Origin: Rhodococcus jostii NBRC 16295
Lineage (GTDB): Bacteria; Actinomycetota; Actinomycetes; Mycobacteriales; Mycobacteriaceae
Assembly: GCF_001894825.1 (NCBI RefSeq)
Contig: NZ_BCWY01000025.1
Span: 54,170-118,169 of the forward strand
Length of the DNA stretch: 64,000 nt
Direction: 5' to 3'
The notes under the pieces are model-generated. The model was not told where the DNA came from. It saw only the letters and a list, made by a program, of their open reading frames with translations, and made no database searches. This document shows, piece by piece, positions 1 to 8,638 of the stretch. The position numbers were made by a program, and so were the translations under genes. Numbering within the stretch: position 1 is the first letter of the stretch; each line of letters opens with the position of its first letter.

Positions 1-11
1 AGGGGAGAGTC

Positions 12-782
12 GTGTCCAGGTGCGGCGGTGCCGACCACGGTATCGAGGCGGTCGAACGGGCACTCGACGCATTGCATCGGCTACTCGAAGGCGAAGCGCC
101 CAGAGATGCTCTGCTGGAAAGACTCTGCAAGTGGGCAGTCGAGACATTCGCCAACGCCGAGATTGCCGGAGTAGTTCTTTGCACTGATGCGATGGGCAAC
201 GACGCGATCGCGTGCACAAACCCTCGCGTCCCCGCGATCGAGAGCGCTCAAATGCAGACACGCCAAGGCCCGGGCCGGCTTGCTGCCGATACGCACACGG
301 TGCTCAGAGGCGACTTCGGGGACGATACCGCTCGCTGGTGGCCTGCGTTCGCGGCCGCAGCCGAAGCGGCGGTGTTCGAGACAGGTAGCTTTCTGTGCGC
401 TCCACTGACGATCGGCGACGCGGCGGGCTCGCTGACTCTGTACAGTCCGGTTGCCCAAGCCTTTTCGGAATTCGACGCCGTCCTGCTCCGGCTGTACACG
501 AACCTGATCACGCCGACCATCCAGCTGGCACAAGGCGGCCGAGAAGCCCGAGCCGAGATCGCCGGACTGACCAAAGCCATGCAGTCGCGCAGCGTCATCG
601 AGCAGGCCAAGGGGATCGTCATGGCCACCGGAGGGGTGTCCGCGGACGACGCCTTCGACTTCCTCGTCACCCACTCACAGCAAAGAAACATCAAGCTCCA
701 CCGGCTCGCGCAGGAGCTCGTCGACCTCACCACAGGACCAGCCGAAAGCGGCACACACAGTACGGAGCCGCAGGTCTTGTGA
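12..782 (+). CDS. GAF and ANTAR domain protein
   Basis: A 256-residue cytoplasmic signalling protein. Residues about 30-170 look like a GAF sensor domain. Residues about 178-240 form an ANTAR RNA-binding domain: RSVIEQAKGIVMA at 193-205, then a helical segment ending HRLAQELV. ANTAR proteins bind paired hairpins in nascent RNA and prevent termination; the ligand of this GAF domain cannot be read from the sequence. The GTG start at 12 follows a purine-rich AGGGGAG with good spacing. No transmembrane segment or kinase domain is present. The gene stands alone and is followed by a palindromic repeat that may end its transcript. The family call is firm; the signal and target are unknown. Confidence 0.85.
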   Translation: MSRCGGADHGIEAVERALDALHRLLEGEAPRDALLERLCKWAVETFANAEIAGVVLCTDAMGNDAIACTNPRVPAIESAQMQTRQGPGRLAADTHTVLRGDFGDDTARWWPAFAAAAEAAVFETGSFLCAPLTIGDAAGSLTLYSPVAQAFSEFDAVLLRLYTNLITPTIQLAQGGREARAEIAGLTKAMQSRSVIEQAKGIVMATGGVSADDAFDFLVTHSQQRNIKLHRLAQELVDLTTGPAESGTHSTEPQVL

Positions 783-1177
783 CGCCGATCCTGGGTGCTG
801 TGCGCAAGTCGCGCTGACCCCCAGCGTCACCCAATGTCGCACCGGCGAATTCAGACTGAACAGATGTCACATCCGGCGAGGCGATAGGTGGCAGCGAACG
901 TCGAGGGCGCGTGGGCGAGCACAGGGTCCGCCATTTCGCACGAGCGACCTCACGACTCGGCTTCCGTGTCCGAACCATCCTCCGGCGGCGGCCCCGCCGA
1001 GGGAAGGGGCAACGGTCATGGGTTGGGCCGCCCTGGCGAAGCACGCACCGAACGCGATCCCGCCTACGGTGGTACGGCAACGAGTGCGAACAGACGGGGC
1101 CCGCATGTAAAGTCGCCGATCTCAGCGGACACTGATCACACGCAGGGCGCGCGGATCGCGAGGGAGGACATATTCGT
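783..1177. other. Intergenic region, 395 bp
   Basis: No convincing gene on either strand; the short open frames here lack start-site context and recognisable domains. It contains one copy of the 54-bp palindromic repeat (827-880) and, at the right end, a GGAGGA ribosome binding site in front of the gene at 1178. Confidence 0.6.
827..880. repeat. 54-bp palindromic intergenic repeat, copy A
   Basis: Begins TCACCCAATGTCGCACCGG and ends TGTCACATCCGGCGAG. It aligns base for base in layout with copies at 7514-7567 and 12628-12682, sharing the central ACCGGCG and ACTGAAC blocks. This copy is the most diverged: its right arm reads ATCCGGCGAG where the others read ATTGGGCGAG. It lies just after the GAF-ANTAR gene. 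Confidence 0.8.
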
Positions 1178-1882
1178 ATGCGACGCGTCGTACGGGCGTT
1201 CTGGGGGCCGCGACCGGAGCCGGTCGAAACGCTGGCCGGACGGTGGCGGCAGACGTTGGAGGGAGTCACGGAGCTGCTACCGAGTGCTGTGTCACCGGTG
1301 CGAGGCGGGTGGCGGCAGGTTCACTCGTCGGGACCGGATACGGCGTGTACCCCGGAGGACTTGACGGCAGTTCTACTGGTCGCTCAGGGCGCGGAAGCGT
1401 GGTCGGATCTGACGGGGACCGGGTTACGGCTGACATGTACCGGGGACGGTGGGTGGGCGGTCGAGCTCTCCGGCGTGGCTGGTGGTACCCCGCAGTTTCT
1501 GCTGCAGTCACTGGTGATGACGATAGAGGCGCCCGACGGCGCCGTCGTCCCCGAATCCGAACTGCTCGCGGTGCTGGCGTCGGTGTGGGAACCGGACTTC
1601 GGTGACGTCAGCGACGACGGCATTCTCGATGCGCTCGAGGACGACGCCGGATTTACCGTCGGCGATCCTGTCGTCGGCCGGTTCGGCTATCTGTGTGCAG
1701 CCCGCGCAGTCCTGGTACCCACCGGCCTGGGGACGGTCCGTCAGGATTTGCCGGACGGAGGTGCGCTTCTGCACATCGCAGCGTCGGGGGAGATCGACAC
1801 GGTGGTTCGCGTGTACGAGCGGCTGCGGGACGCCGGTGCACTCGTACCGCTGCCGCGTCCGCTGAACCGGCCAACGCTCTGA
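1178..1882 (+). CDS. Imm52-like immunity protein, orphan
   Basis: A 234-residue soluble protein with no signal peptide. It opens with RAFWGPRPE (residues 6-14) and carries SVWEPDFGDV near residue 140. These two signatures and their order match what I recall of the Imm52 family of polymorphic-toxin immunity proteins (WGPR near the start, WEPD-W/F-G in the middle). This is pattern memory, not a search. No toxin, WXG100 protein or secretion gene lies beside it. The ATG at 1178 has GGAGGA about 11 bases upstream. It faces the Lrp regulator, with 41 bp between the two stops. If the call is right it would neutralise a toxin from kin or competitors; otherwise it is a hypothetical protein. Confidence 0.5.
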   Translation: MRRVVRAFWGPRPEPVETLAGRWRQTLEGVTELLPSAVSPVRGGWRQVHSSGPDTACTPEDLTAVLLVAQGAEAWSDLTGTGLRLTCTGDGGWAVELSGVAGGTPQFLLQSLVMTIEAPDGAVVPESELLAVLASVWEPDFGDVSDDGILDALEDDAGFTVGDPVVGRFGYLCAARAVLVPTGLGTVRQDLPDGGALLHIAASGEIDTVVRVYERLRDAGALVPLPRPLNRPTL

Positions 1883-1923
1883 GGTCCTGCGCCCGCTCTG
1901 TCGGTGACGTGACGCCACACGGC

Positions 1924-2949
1924 TCAGCGTTTCGAGGCCGGGTCATCGTGAAATCTGGACAGTCTGGTGACGAATCCCCGCGTGTCCAGCAGGCGACCGA
2001 CGTGGACTGCTTGCCGGATGACGACGGCGCGATCGGCGATGCGGGCGCCGGCCAGTACCTTCTCCAGTAGGACTTCGAATCGGTTGACGTCGGCGAGGTC
2101 TCGAACCCACAGGGTCATGACGAGGTTGTAGCGGCTCGCAGTGGTGACCGCGAGCCGGACTTCCGCGAGCCGCGACAGCGTCGACCGCAGCCGATCGATG
2201 GACGACGCAGGCACTTGCACGAAGTACCAGGCGTTGATCGGCCACCCGGTGTAGCTGCGGGCGACATCCGTTCGTAGAACGAGGTCGCCTGAGTAGCGAA
2301 GTGTAGCAATGGCATCGGCGACTCGCTGGTTGCTGACGCCCGCCTTCGCGGCGATGTCACCGGCAGGGGTGCGTCCGTCCCGGTACAACTCACGGAAGAT
2401 GACCGCCTGCAGGTCGGCGGGAACCTGCCGTGCCGCGCGTGGCCGGGGTGGTTTGGCCCGGGGAACACGCTGCGCCTCCTCCTCGGAAAGGGCGTTCAGC
2501 CGCCACGCGCTGCCCTCCACGAGAACCTCGGTGACCAGGTGTGTGCGAGCGTGGGTGATCAGACGCTGATCGCCCAGGCGGTCGATCACGAATGCCGACA
2601 GCGACTCGAGATCGGATGCCGCGACCACGGCGACGAGATCGCGGCCACCGGATGTGTGATCGATGGTGCGCACGATTTCTTCGTCGGCGAGCAGAAATGC
2701 GGTCTCGGCAGCTTTCCCCTGCGCGCATTCGATCTCGACGACGGCCACGGCGGGAAAGTGCCGTCGTTGCCCGCTGATCCACGCGAGACCCTCGTCGGTG
2801 ATCCTGGCCCATCGCCGGGCCAGCGCGACAGGATCGGTGGCCAGAGCCCGGCCCAGCTCGGACCACGAGGCCCGCGGTTCGAGTTGCAGAGCGTGAATCA
2901 GCCGTAGATCGGAGTCTCTACGCAGAGAATCCGGATTCGATGAAGTCAT
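1924..2949 (-). CDS. Double-module Lrp/AsnC regulator
   Basis: At 341 residues this is about twice the usual Lrp/AsnC length, and it reads as two complete modules in tandem: winged helix 1 (about 8-60), ligand domain 1 (about 65-145), winged helix 2 (about 178-225), ligand domain 2 (about 235-325). Each ligand domain shows the family's beta-strand pattern with a conserved aromatic or small residue turn. Lrp-type proteins sense amino acids or related small molecules. The gene is divergent from the MFS-amidase-M20 operon, with 85 bp between start codons, so it is the likely local regulator. Its own ATG follows AGGGAA. The inducer is not evident. Confidence 0.85.
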   Translation of the reverse strand: MTSSNPDSLRRDSDLRLIHALQLEPRASWSELGRALATDPVALARRWARITDEGLAWISGQRRHFPAVAVVEIECAQGKAAETAFLLADEEIVRTIDHTSGGRDLVAVVAASDLESLSAFVIDRLGDQRLITHARTHLVTEVLVEGSAWRLNALSEEEAQRVPRAKPPRPRAARQVPADLQAVIFRELYRDGRTPAGDIAAKAGVSNQRVADAIATLRYSGDLVLRTDVARSYTGWPINAWYFVQVPASSIDRLRSTLSRLAEVRLAVTTASRYNLVMTLWVRDLADVNRFEVLLEKVLAGARIADRAVVIRQAVHVGRLLDTRGFVTRLSRFHDDPASKR

Positions 2950-3034
2950 TTTGCATTGTTCCCTGACATTTTACTTATCGGATTTCAATCGGACTGAGGA
3001 TACGGCCACCACACGTTTTCGGCTGGAGGAACAT

Positions 3035-4513
3035 ATGAGCACTACGCCGCACACCGGCACGAGGCGGGCCACCGGATCCTCCGCGGCCGTCGGCTTCCTG
3101 ATCGTCATGGAGTTCGGAAGCGGTCTGCTGCAGGGGTGGTATCCACCTCTGCTCACGACCATCGGGCAAGAGCATGCCGCCTCGGCGGCAGCACTGAACT
3201 GGGTGAATGCGATATTTCTCCTCGCATCGGTGGCCTGCGTGCCGATCATCGCCAAGCTCGGTGACATGTACGGGCACCGCAGGATGCTGGTGGCGTCCGC
3301 CGCTGCGGTCGCCGTGGGATCCTTCGTCGTCGCCTTTGCTCCGTCGTTCGCTGTCCTGCTCGTCGGGCGTGCCCTGCAGGCGCCGTTGATCGCGTTCCTG
3401 CCGTTGGAATTCGCGATCGTCCGTCATCGGGATCCCGAGCGGGCGGGTCGCAATATCGGCCGTCTGATCGGGGCACTCACCGGCGGCGTGATCGTCGGCG
3501 GTTTCCTCGCCGGGTGGTTCATCTCGAGCATCGAGAACCTGACGGTGGTGCTGCTGGTGCCCGGGATCATGCTGGCGCTCTGCGTTCCCGTGGCGCACTT
3601 CCTCGTTCAGGAGACGACCGTACGCAAAGCAGGGAGTATCGACTGGGCAGGAGCAGCGCTCCTCTCCACCGGGATGCTGATGCTCCTGGGCGGTGTGTCC
3701 AACGGAAACGCGATCGGGTGGACGAGCCCGCTGATCGTCGCGCTCGTCGCAGGAGGCGTCGTCGCGTTGGCCTCGTTCGTGATCGTCGAGAATCGAGCGG
3801 CTAACCCGCTGATCGACTTCCGTGTGATGCGTCGTGGCCGCCTCGTCCTTCCGGTGCTCATCGCCGCGCTGCTCGGCGCGCAGTCGTTCGGTTCGCAGGC
3901 GCCCATCTCGTTGTTTTCGAGGACAGATCCGACGACATACGGGTACGGCTTGGGGGTGACGGCCACCGTCGCGGGCCTTCTCCTGTCGATCACTGCCACC
4001 GGAGCGTTCATCGCCTCCACGATCAGCGACCGGATTGCGCGCACGTTCACACCCCGCTACGCAGTCGTGTTCGGTGCACTGACCAGCGCCGCCGCGTACA
4101 TCGCCATGATCCTCGTACACGACGATGTACTCGCCTTTTCGATTTGGCTGTTCCTGCTGGGCGTCGGCGTGGGAACGCTCGCCGGGGTCGTGCCGTCCAT
4201 CATTGTCAACCGCGCACCCGAAGACGCCGTCGGAATCGCCTCCGGCATCTACAACAGCTCCCGAACCGGTGCGGGGTCGATCGCCGGCGCGATGTTCGCT
4301 CTCATCATGTCATCGCTGGTCACCACGATGACCGTGGGCGAGAAGACGACTTCGATCTCGTCGTTCACCGCCTACGCCGCCGTCTGGGCGATCTGCGCAA
4401 CTCTGTGCATCGTCATCGCCGCGGCGGCCCCGTTCCTCGACCCACGCCGCCCGCGGAGTGCATGCGCGATCGCCGTCTTGCCTGCCGGTGAAAACGAGCC
4501 GGCACCCGCCTGA
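3035..4513 (+). CDS. MFS transporter, 14-TM drug/metabolite type
   Basis: A 492-residue polytopic membrane protein with the hydrophobic pattern of the 14-helix DHA2 branch. The loop between helices 2 and 3 reads GDMYGHRRM, the MFS motif A. The ATG at 3035 is chosen over an upstream in-frame start because GGAGGA sits four bases before it. It is the first gene of an operon with an amidase (41 bp downstream) and an M20 hydrolase. That context suggests it moves the amide substrate or product of those enzymes rather than a drug, but family alone cannot decide between import and export. Control by the divergent Lrp/AsnC protein is likely. Confidence 0.85.
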   Translation: MSTTPHTGTRRATGSSAAVGFLIVMEFGSGLLQGWYPPLLTTIGQEHAASAAALNWVNAIFLLASVACVPIIAKLGDMYGHRRMLVASAAAVAVGSFVVAFAPSFAVLLVGRALQAPLIAFLPLEFAIVRHRDPERAGRNIGRLIGALTGGVIVGGFLAGWFISSIENLTVVLLVPGIMLALCVPVAHFLVQETTVRKAGSIDWAGAALLSTGMLMLLGGVSNGNAIGWTSPLIVALVAGGVVALASFVIVENRAANPLIDFRVMRRGRLVLPVLIAALLGAQSFGSQAPISLFSRTDPTTYGYGLGVTATVAGLLLSITATGAFIASTISDRIARTFTPRYAVVFGALTSAAAYIAMILVHDDVLAFSIWLFLLGVGVGTLAGVVPSIIVNRAPEDAVGIASGIYNSSRTGAGSIAGAMFALIMSSLVTTMTVGEKTTSISSFTAYAAVWAICATLCIVIAAAAPFLDPRRPRSACAIAVLPAGENEPAPA

Positions 4514-4553
4514 TCCCGTCACCTTCATCATGTCGACCGAGAGGAATCTACCC

Positions 4554-5954
4554 ATGACCGACCAGACAGTTGCCTGCCACTCGATGAGCGTTGCCGAACT
4601 GAACGAGGCATTCAGCAGCGGATCGCTCACGCCACTCGAGGCCCTGGAATCGACCCTCGCGCGGATCGCGGCGAAGGACGACACCCACCGCGCGATCTAT
4701 GTGATCGACACCGACGAGGCGCGTGCATCCGCACAGCGCAGCGGCGAGAGGTGGCGCAGCGGCACCGCGCTCGGCCCGCTGGACGGGGTTCCGGTGACCA
4801 TCAAGGAGAACACCGCGAAAGTCGGTCTGCCACAGTCGTATGGCACCGCCGCACGCGAACCGGTGATCGCAACCGAGAACTCGCCCGTCGTCGACCGACT
4901 GCTGGAGGCCGGTGCGGTCGTCGTCGCCAGTACCAGCATGCCCGACTTCAGCGGGATCGGCTCCGGGGTGTCTTCGCGTCACGGCATCACGCGCAACGCC
5001 TGGAATCCCGCCTGGAACACGGGCGGCTCGTCGTCCGGTTCGGCGGTCGCGGCCGCCCTCGGGTACGCGCCGGTCAACATCGGGACCGACATCGGCGGGT
5101 CGATCCGCGTGCCCGCAGCAATGAACGCTGCCTTCGGGTTCAAGCCGTCCTACGGTCGCGTGCCGATCCAGGACACCTACCTCGGTCGCTGCGCCGGCCC
5201 CATCACCCGCACCGTGCGCGACGCAGCCCACACGATGGCGTTCCTGTCCCGCCACGACGCGCGCGACTACAGCGCGCTGCCTGCCGAACCGATCGACTGG
5301 ACCGACCTCGACATCGATATTCGTGGGCTCCGCATCGGCATCAATTTCGCCCCCGTAGAAGGCAAGAGCGTCGACCCCGAGATCATCGCCGCCGTTCAGC
5401 AGGCGGCCGCTGTGTTCGAATCCGGCGGCGCACACGTGGAAGCCCTCGACCCGTACCTTTCCCAGGACTACCTCTCCACTGCATTCCTGCCCTTCTTCAC
5501 CGCGCACCTGTGGGCTCAAATGAACGACAAGACCATCGTCGACGATCTCACCAAAGCGAACCAGGAGATGGTGACGGCGGTGTCGAGCATCGACTCACTC
5601 TCCTCCCTCGAACTCATGCGGGCATACGACTCGATCGGTCCGTTCGTCCAGGAGACCGCGGACATGCTCGGACGCTACGACGCCGTCCTGTCCCCCACCA
5701 CCGGCATCCTGACCGGGCCCGCCGAGAGCCCGATGATCAGCGAATTCGCCGGGGCGGCCAACTTCACCTCCGCGTTCAACGCCGCAGGCACCCCTGCAGC
5801 ATCGATCAACTGTGGATTCTCGAACGACGGAAAGCCGATCGGACTGCAGGTCGCCGCGGATCGTCGGCAGGACCTGACCGTGCTGCAGGTCGCCGCCTGG
5901 TACGAGGCACACCGCGGCCCGGAGGCGACCCCGGACTGGAGCACTCTCGACTGA
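4554..5954 (+). CDS. Amidase signature family hydrolase
   Basis: A 466-residue cytoplasmic enzyme of the amidase signature family, which hydrolyses carboxamides to acid and ammonia or amine. The Ser-cisSer-Lys triad is readable: Lys84 in VPVTIKEN, the serine-rich GGSSSGS at 157-163, and the nucleophile Ser183 in GTDIGGSIR. Length is normal for the family. The ATG at 4554 follows GAGAGG. It sits between an MFS carrier and an M20 hydrolase in one operon, so the three probably act on one amide-linked compound in sequence. Substrate specificity cannot be read; the family covers aliphatic, aromatic and aminoacyl amides. Confidence 0.9.
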   Translation: MTDQTVACHSMSVAELNEAFSSGSLTPLEALESTLARIAAKDDTHRAIYVIDTDEARASAQRSGERWRSGTALGPLDGVPVTIKENTAKVGLPQSYGTAAREPVIATENSPVVDRLLEAGAVVVASTSMPDFSGIGSGVSSRHGITRNAWNPAWNTGGSSSGSAVAAALGYAPVNIGTDIGGSIRVPAAMNAAFGFKPSYGRVPIQDTYLGRCAGPITRTVRDAAHTMAFLSRHDARDYSALPAEPIDWTDLDIDIRGLRIGINFAPVEGKSVDPEIIAAVQQAAAVFESGGAHVEALDPYLSQDYLSTAFLPFFTAHLWAQMNDKTIVDDLTKANQEMVTAVSSIDSLSSLELMRAYDSIGPFVQETADMLGRYDAVLSPTTGILTGPAESPMISEFAGAANFTSAFNAAGTPAASINCGFSNDGKPIGLQVAADRRQDLTVLQVAAWYEAHRGPEATPDWSTLD

Positions 5955-6015
5955 ACACGCGAATCTGCGTCCGGCAGAGCGCAACCGCTGTCCCTCCAAA
6001 CTGATAGGTCAAGAC

Positions 6016-7434
6016 ATGAGTACCACGACAAGTAGCACCCACGACCTCGCACGACTGATCGACCACCTGGCACCCCGATTCACCGCACTTTGCGACGCGA
6101 TCTGGGACAACCCCGAATTGCGCTGGGAGGAAACCGGCTCGGCTGACGCTCACATCGAACTGGCACGCGCGGAGGGATTCCGGATCACCCCCGCCGTCGG
6201 CGGTGTGCCGACCGCGTTCAGCGCCGAGGCCGGTTCCGGAGAACCCGTCATCGCCATCCTGGGTGAATACGACGCGCTCGCCGGACTGAGCCAAGAGTCC
6301 GGAAATCCCGAGCGCACCCCCGACCCGTCCAACGACTCGGGCAACGGCCAAGGGTGCGGCCACCACCTCCTCGGCGCAGGGTCGCTGCTCGCCGCCACCG
6401 CCGTCAAACGCCACCTCGAGGAGAACGGGTTGCCCGGCACCGTCCGCTACTACGGGTGCCCCGCCGAGGAAGCCGCGGCGGGCAAAACCTTCATGGTCAA
6501 GGCGGGAGCCTTCGACGACGTCGACGCCTCGATCTGCTGGCATCCCGGCGACAGCACCTTGGTGCAACGTGACCACAGTCTCGCGTACATGCAGTCCTAC
6601 GTGCGTTTCACCGGCGTCGCCTCACACGCCGGAGCCTCACCGGAACTCGGCCGCAGCGCATTGGACGCACTCGAACTGATGAACGTCGGCGTCAACTTCC
6701 TCCGCGAACATATGCACTCCGACTGCCGGATCCACTACGCGATCCTCGACGGCGGCGGGCGCTCGGCGAACGTCGTCCAACCGTATGCCGAGGCCTACTA
6801 CGTCGTCCGGGCCCGCAACGTCCGAGAGATGCGTGCACTGTTCGACCGTGTCCGCAAAATCGCCGGAGGCGCAGCCGAGATGACCGAGACGACAGTCGAG
6901 ATCGAGATCGACGGTGGCTCCTCGAACCTCCTGGGCAACACGGTCCTCGAGGTATCGATGCAGGACACACTCCGCGAACTCGGGCCGGTACCGTTCGACG
7001 AGGATGACCTCGCAACCGCCCGGAAGTTTGTCACGGACAAGCCGCTCGACATGTTCGGCACCACGATCGAAGAGGGCGACAGTCCCCTCCACGACGGCGT
7101 GATCACCTTCGACGCCGGTGCGCCCCGGCGTGTGCTGACGGGATCGACCGACGTCGGCGACGTCAGCTGGGTCACTCCCACCGTGCAGTGCACCACCGCC
7201 TGCGTCTCCCGCGGCACGCCTGCGCACTCGTGGCAACTCGTCGCGCAGGGAAAGCTCCCCGCTGCTCACAAGGGCATGATCCACGCGGGCAAGGTCATGG
7301 CGGGCACCGCCATGAACCTCCTCACCGATCCCGCGCTTCTGAAACTCGCAACAGAAGAGTTCGTCGAACGAACCACCAAGCAGCCCTACGACTCCCCGAT
7401 CCCCGATGGAGTCATCGCACCACCACTGCGGTAG
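6016..7434 (+). CDS. M20 amidohydrolase, AbgB-like
   Basis: A 472-residue metal-dependent amidohydrolase of the M20 family. Metal-binding signatures are visible as GEYDALAG (83-90) and GQGCGHHL (111-118), followed by PAEEAAAGK. The GxGCGH-NLL arrangement and the length match the AbgB branch, which cleaves p-aminobenzoyl-glutamate and related N-acyl amino acids. It is the last gene of the MFS-amidase-M20 operon and is followed by a palindromic repeat. The pairing of an amidase with an N-acyl amino acid hydrolase suggests stepwise removal of two amide bonds from one substrate. The substrate is not determined. Confidence 0.85.
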   Translation: MSTTTSSTHDLARLIDHLAPRFTALCDAIWDNPELRWEETGSADAHIELARAEGFRITPAVGGVPTAFSAEAGSGEPVIAILGEYDALAGLSQESGNPERTPDPSNDSGNGQGCGHHLLGAGSLLAATAVKRHLEENGLPGTVRYYGCPAEEAAAGKTFMVKAGAFDDVDASICWHPGDSTLVQRDHSLAYMQSYVRFTGVASHAGASPELGRSALDALELMNVGVNFLREHMHSDCRIHYAILDGGGRSANVVQPYAEAYYVVRARNVREMRALFDRVRKIAGGAAEMTETTVEIEIDGGSSNLLGNTVLEVSMQDTLRELGPVPFDEDDLATARKFVTDKPLDMFGTTIEEGDSPLHDGVITFDAGAPRRVLTGSTDVGDVSWVTPTVQCTTACVSRGTPAHSWQLVAQGKLPAAHKGMIHAGKVMAGTAMNLLTDPALLKLATEEFVERTTKQPYDSPIPDGVIAPPLR

Positions 7435-7513
7435 ATGACCGGACGGGCACTCACATGGGTGCCCGTCCGGCCGCCGCGTACTCGAGGGCAAGGGCGGTAC
7501 TTCAGCCGAAAGC

Positions 7514-7567
7514 CTCACCCAATGTCGCACCGGCGCAGTCAGACTGAACGGATGTCACATTGGGCGA
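7514..7567. repeat. 54-bp palindromic intergenic repeat, copy B
   Basis: Left end CTCACCCAATGTCGC, right end TGTCACATTGGGCGAG, with the same ACCGGCG and ACTGAAC core as the other two copies. It lies between the convergent ends of the M20 hydrolase and the aldo/keto reductase, where a two-way terminator would be expected. Confidence 0.85.
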
Positions 7568-7607
7568 GGCGAAATATTCTCTCCTCTTTCGGCATTGGAC
7601 GGTCTCC

Positions 7608-8516
7608 TCACCGCTGTCGTGACCTTCGGTGACCCCAGGCCTCGGGGATGTCCCTGCCGTACGTTTCGAGGGTGATGTTGTCCGGTTCCGGTCCGCCGCG
7701 CACTCCGGTGTCGAGCCCGTCGATCGCAGCGAGCTGCTCGGTGGTGAGCTCGAAGTCGAAGACGTCGAAGTTCTCGGCGATGCGGTCGGGCTTCGTCGAC
7801 TTCGGGATCACGGACCGTCCCTGCTGCAGATGCCAGCGCAGCATCACCTGCGCGGCCGACTTGCCGTGTCGCTCCGCGATGTCGAGCAGCGTCGGGTCCT
7901 CGAACGTGCTCTTCTCGGCGGAGCCGTAGGAGGTGATGCCGCCGATGGGTGACCACGCCTGGGTCACGATGCCGTGCTCGGCATTCATTCGCTGCAGGTC
8001 GGTTTGCTGAAAGTAGGGGTGCACCTCGATCTGGTTCACGGCAGGCACGACAGAGGTCTCGTTCAGGAGGCGGTCGAGGTGTTCGGGCATGAAGTTACTC
8101 ACGCCGATGGCGCGCACCTTGCCGTCGGCGAGCAGTGTCTCGAGCGCCCGGTAGGCGTCGAGGGTGAGATCGAAGCGGCTCGACAGGGGCTGATGCAGGA
8201 GCAGCAGGTCGACCTGGTCGACGCCGAGCTTGCCCGCGCTCTTGTCGAACGCGTGCAGTGTGGCGTCGTAGCCGTAGTCGCTGATCCAGACCTTCGTCTC
8301 GATGAAGACGTCGTCGCGTGCGATCCCGGAGCGGCCGATCCCTGCACCGACCTCGCGCTCGTTGGCATACGCGGCGGCGGTGTCGATGTGGCGGTAGCCG
8401 ACCCGGAGGGCCTCCTCGACCGCGGCGGTCGTCACGTCGGGCGGAGTCTGGAAGACTCCGAGGCCGATTGCCGGCATCTCCAGGTGGTTGTTCAGTGTGA
8501 TGGTGTTCTCGGGCAT
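7608..8516 (-). CDS. Aldo/keto reductase
   Basis: A 302-residue NADPH-dependent reductase of the aldo/keto reductase superfamily, closest in pattern to the 2,5-diketo-D-gluconate reductase branch. The catalytic tetrad is complete: Asp45 and Tyr50 (DTAAAYANE), Lys75 (ETKVW) and His108 (LLLLHQP). The C-terminal cofactor segment SVIPKSTKPDRIAEN is typical. It reduces aldehydes or ketones in the cytoplasm; the natural substrate is not predictable. It is transcribed divergently from an XRE-family regulator with 122 bp between the starts, suggesting control by it. Confidence 0.92.
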   Translation of the reverse strand: MPENTITLNNHLEMPAIGLGVFQTPPDVTTAAVEEALRVGYRHIDTAAAYANEREVGAGIGRSGIARDDVFIETKVWISDYGYDATLHAFDKSAGKLGVDQVDLLLLHQPLSSRFDLTLDAYRALETLLADGKVRAIGVSNFMPEHLDRLLNETSVVPAVNQIEVHPYFQQTDLQRMNAEHGIVTQAWSPIGGITSYGSAEKSTFEDPTLLDIAERHGKSAAQVMLRWHLQQGRSVIPKSTKPDRIAENFDVFDFELTTEQLAAIDGLDTGVRGGPEPDNITLETYGRDIPEAWGHRRSRQR

Positions 8517-8564
8517 GCCTTCACGGTAGGTACGGTCGTGGACGGGTGGCAGGCACTGTCGTTA

Positions 8565-8590
8565 TCCCCCAGAGGCGCCCGCTGGGGGGA
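8565..8590. promoter_or_regulatory. Inverted repeat in divergent promoter region
   Basis: TCCCCCAG, nine spacer bases, then CTGGGGGGA (one extra G). It lies between the aldo/keto reductase and XRE starts, about 50 bp from either. It is a plausible operator for the XRE protein, inferred only from symmetry and position. Confidence 0.35.
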
Positions 8591-8638
8591 ACTCACAGAC
8601 ACTCCCACACGGCGACCGGGCGGGTTACCGTCGATTGC

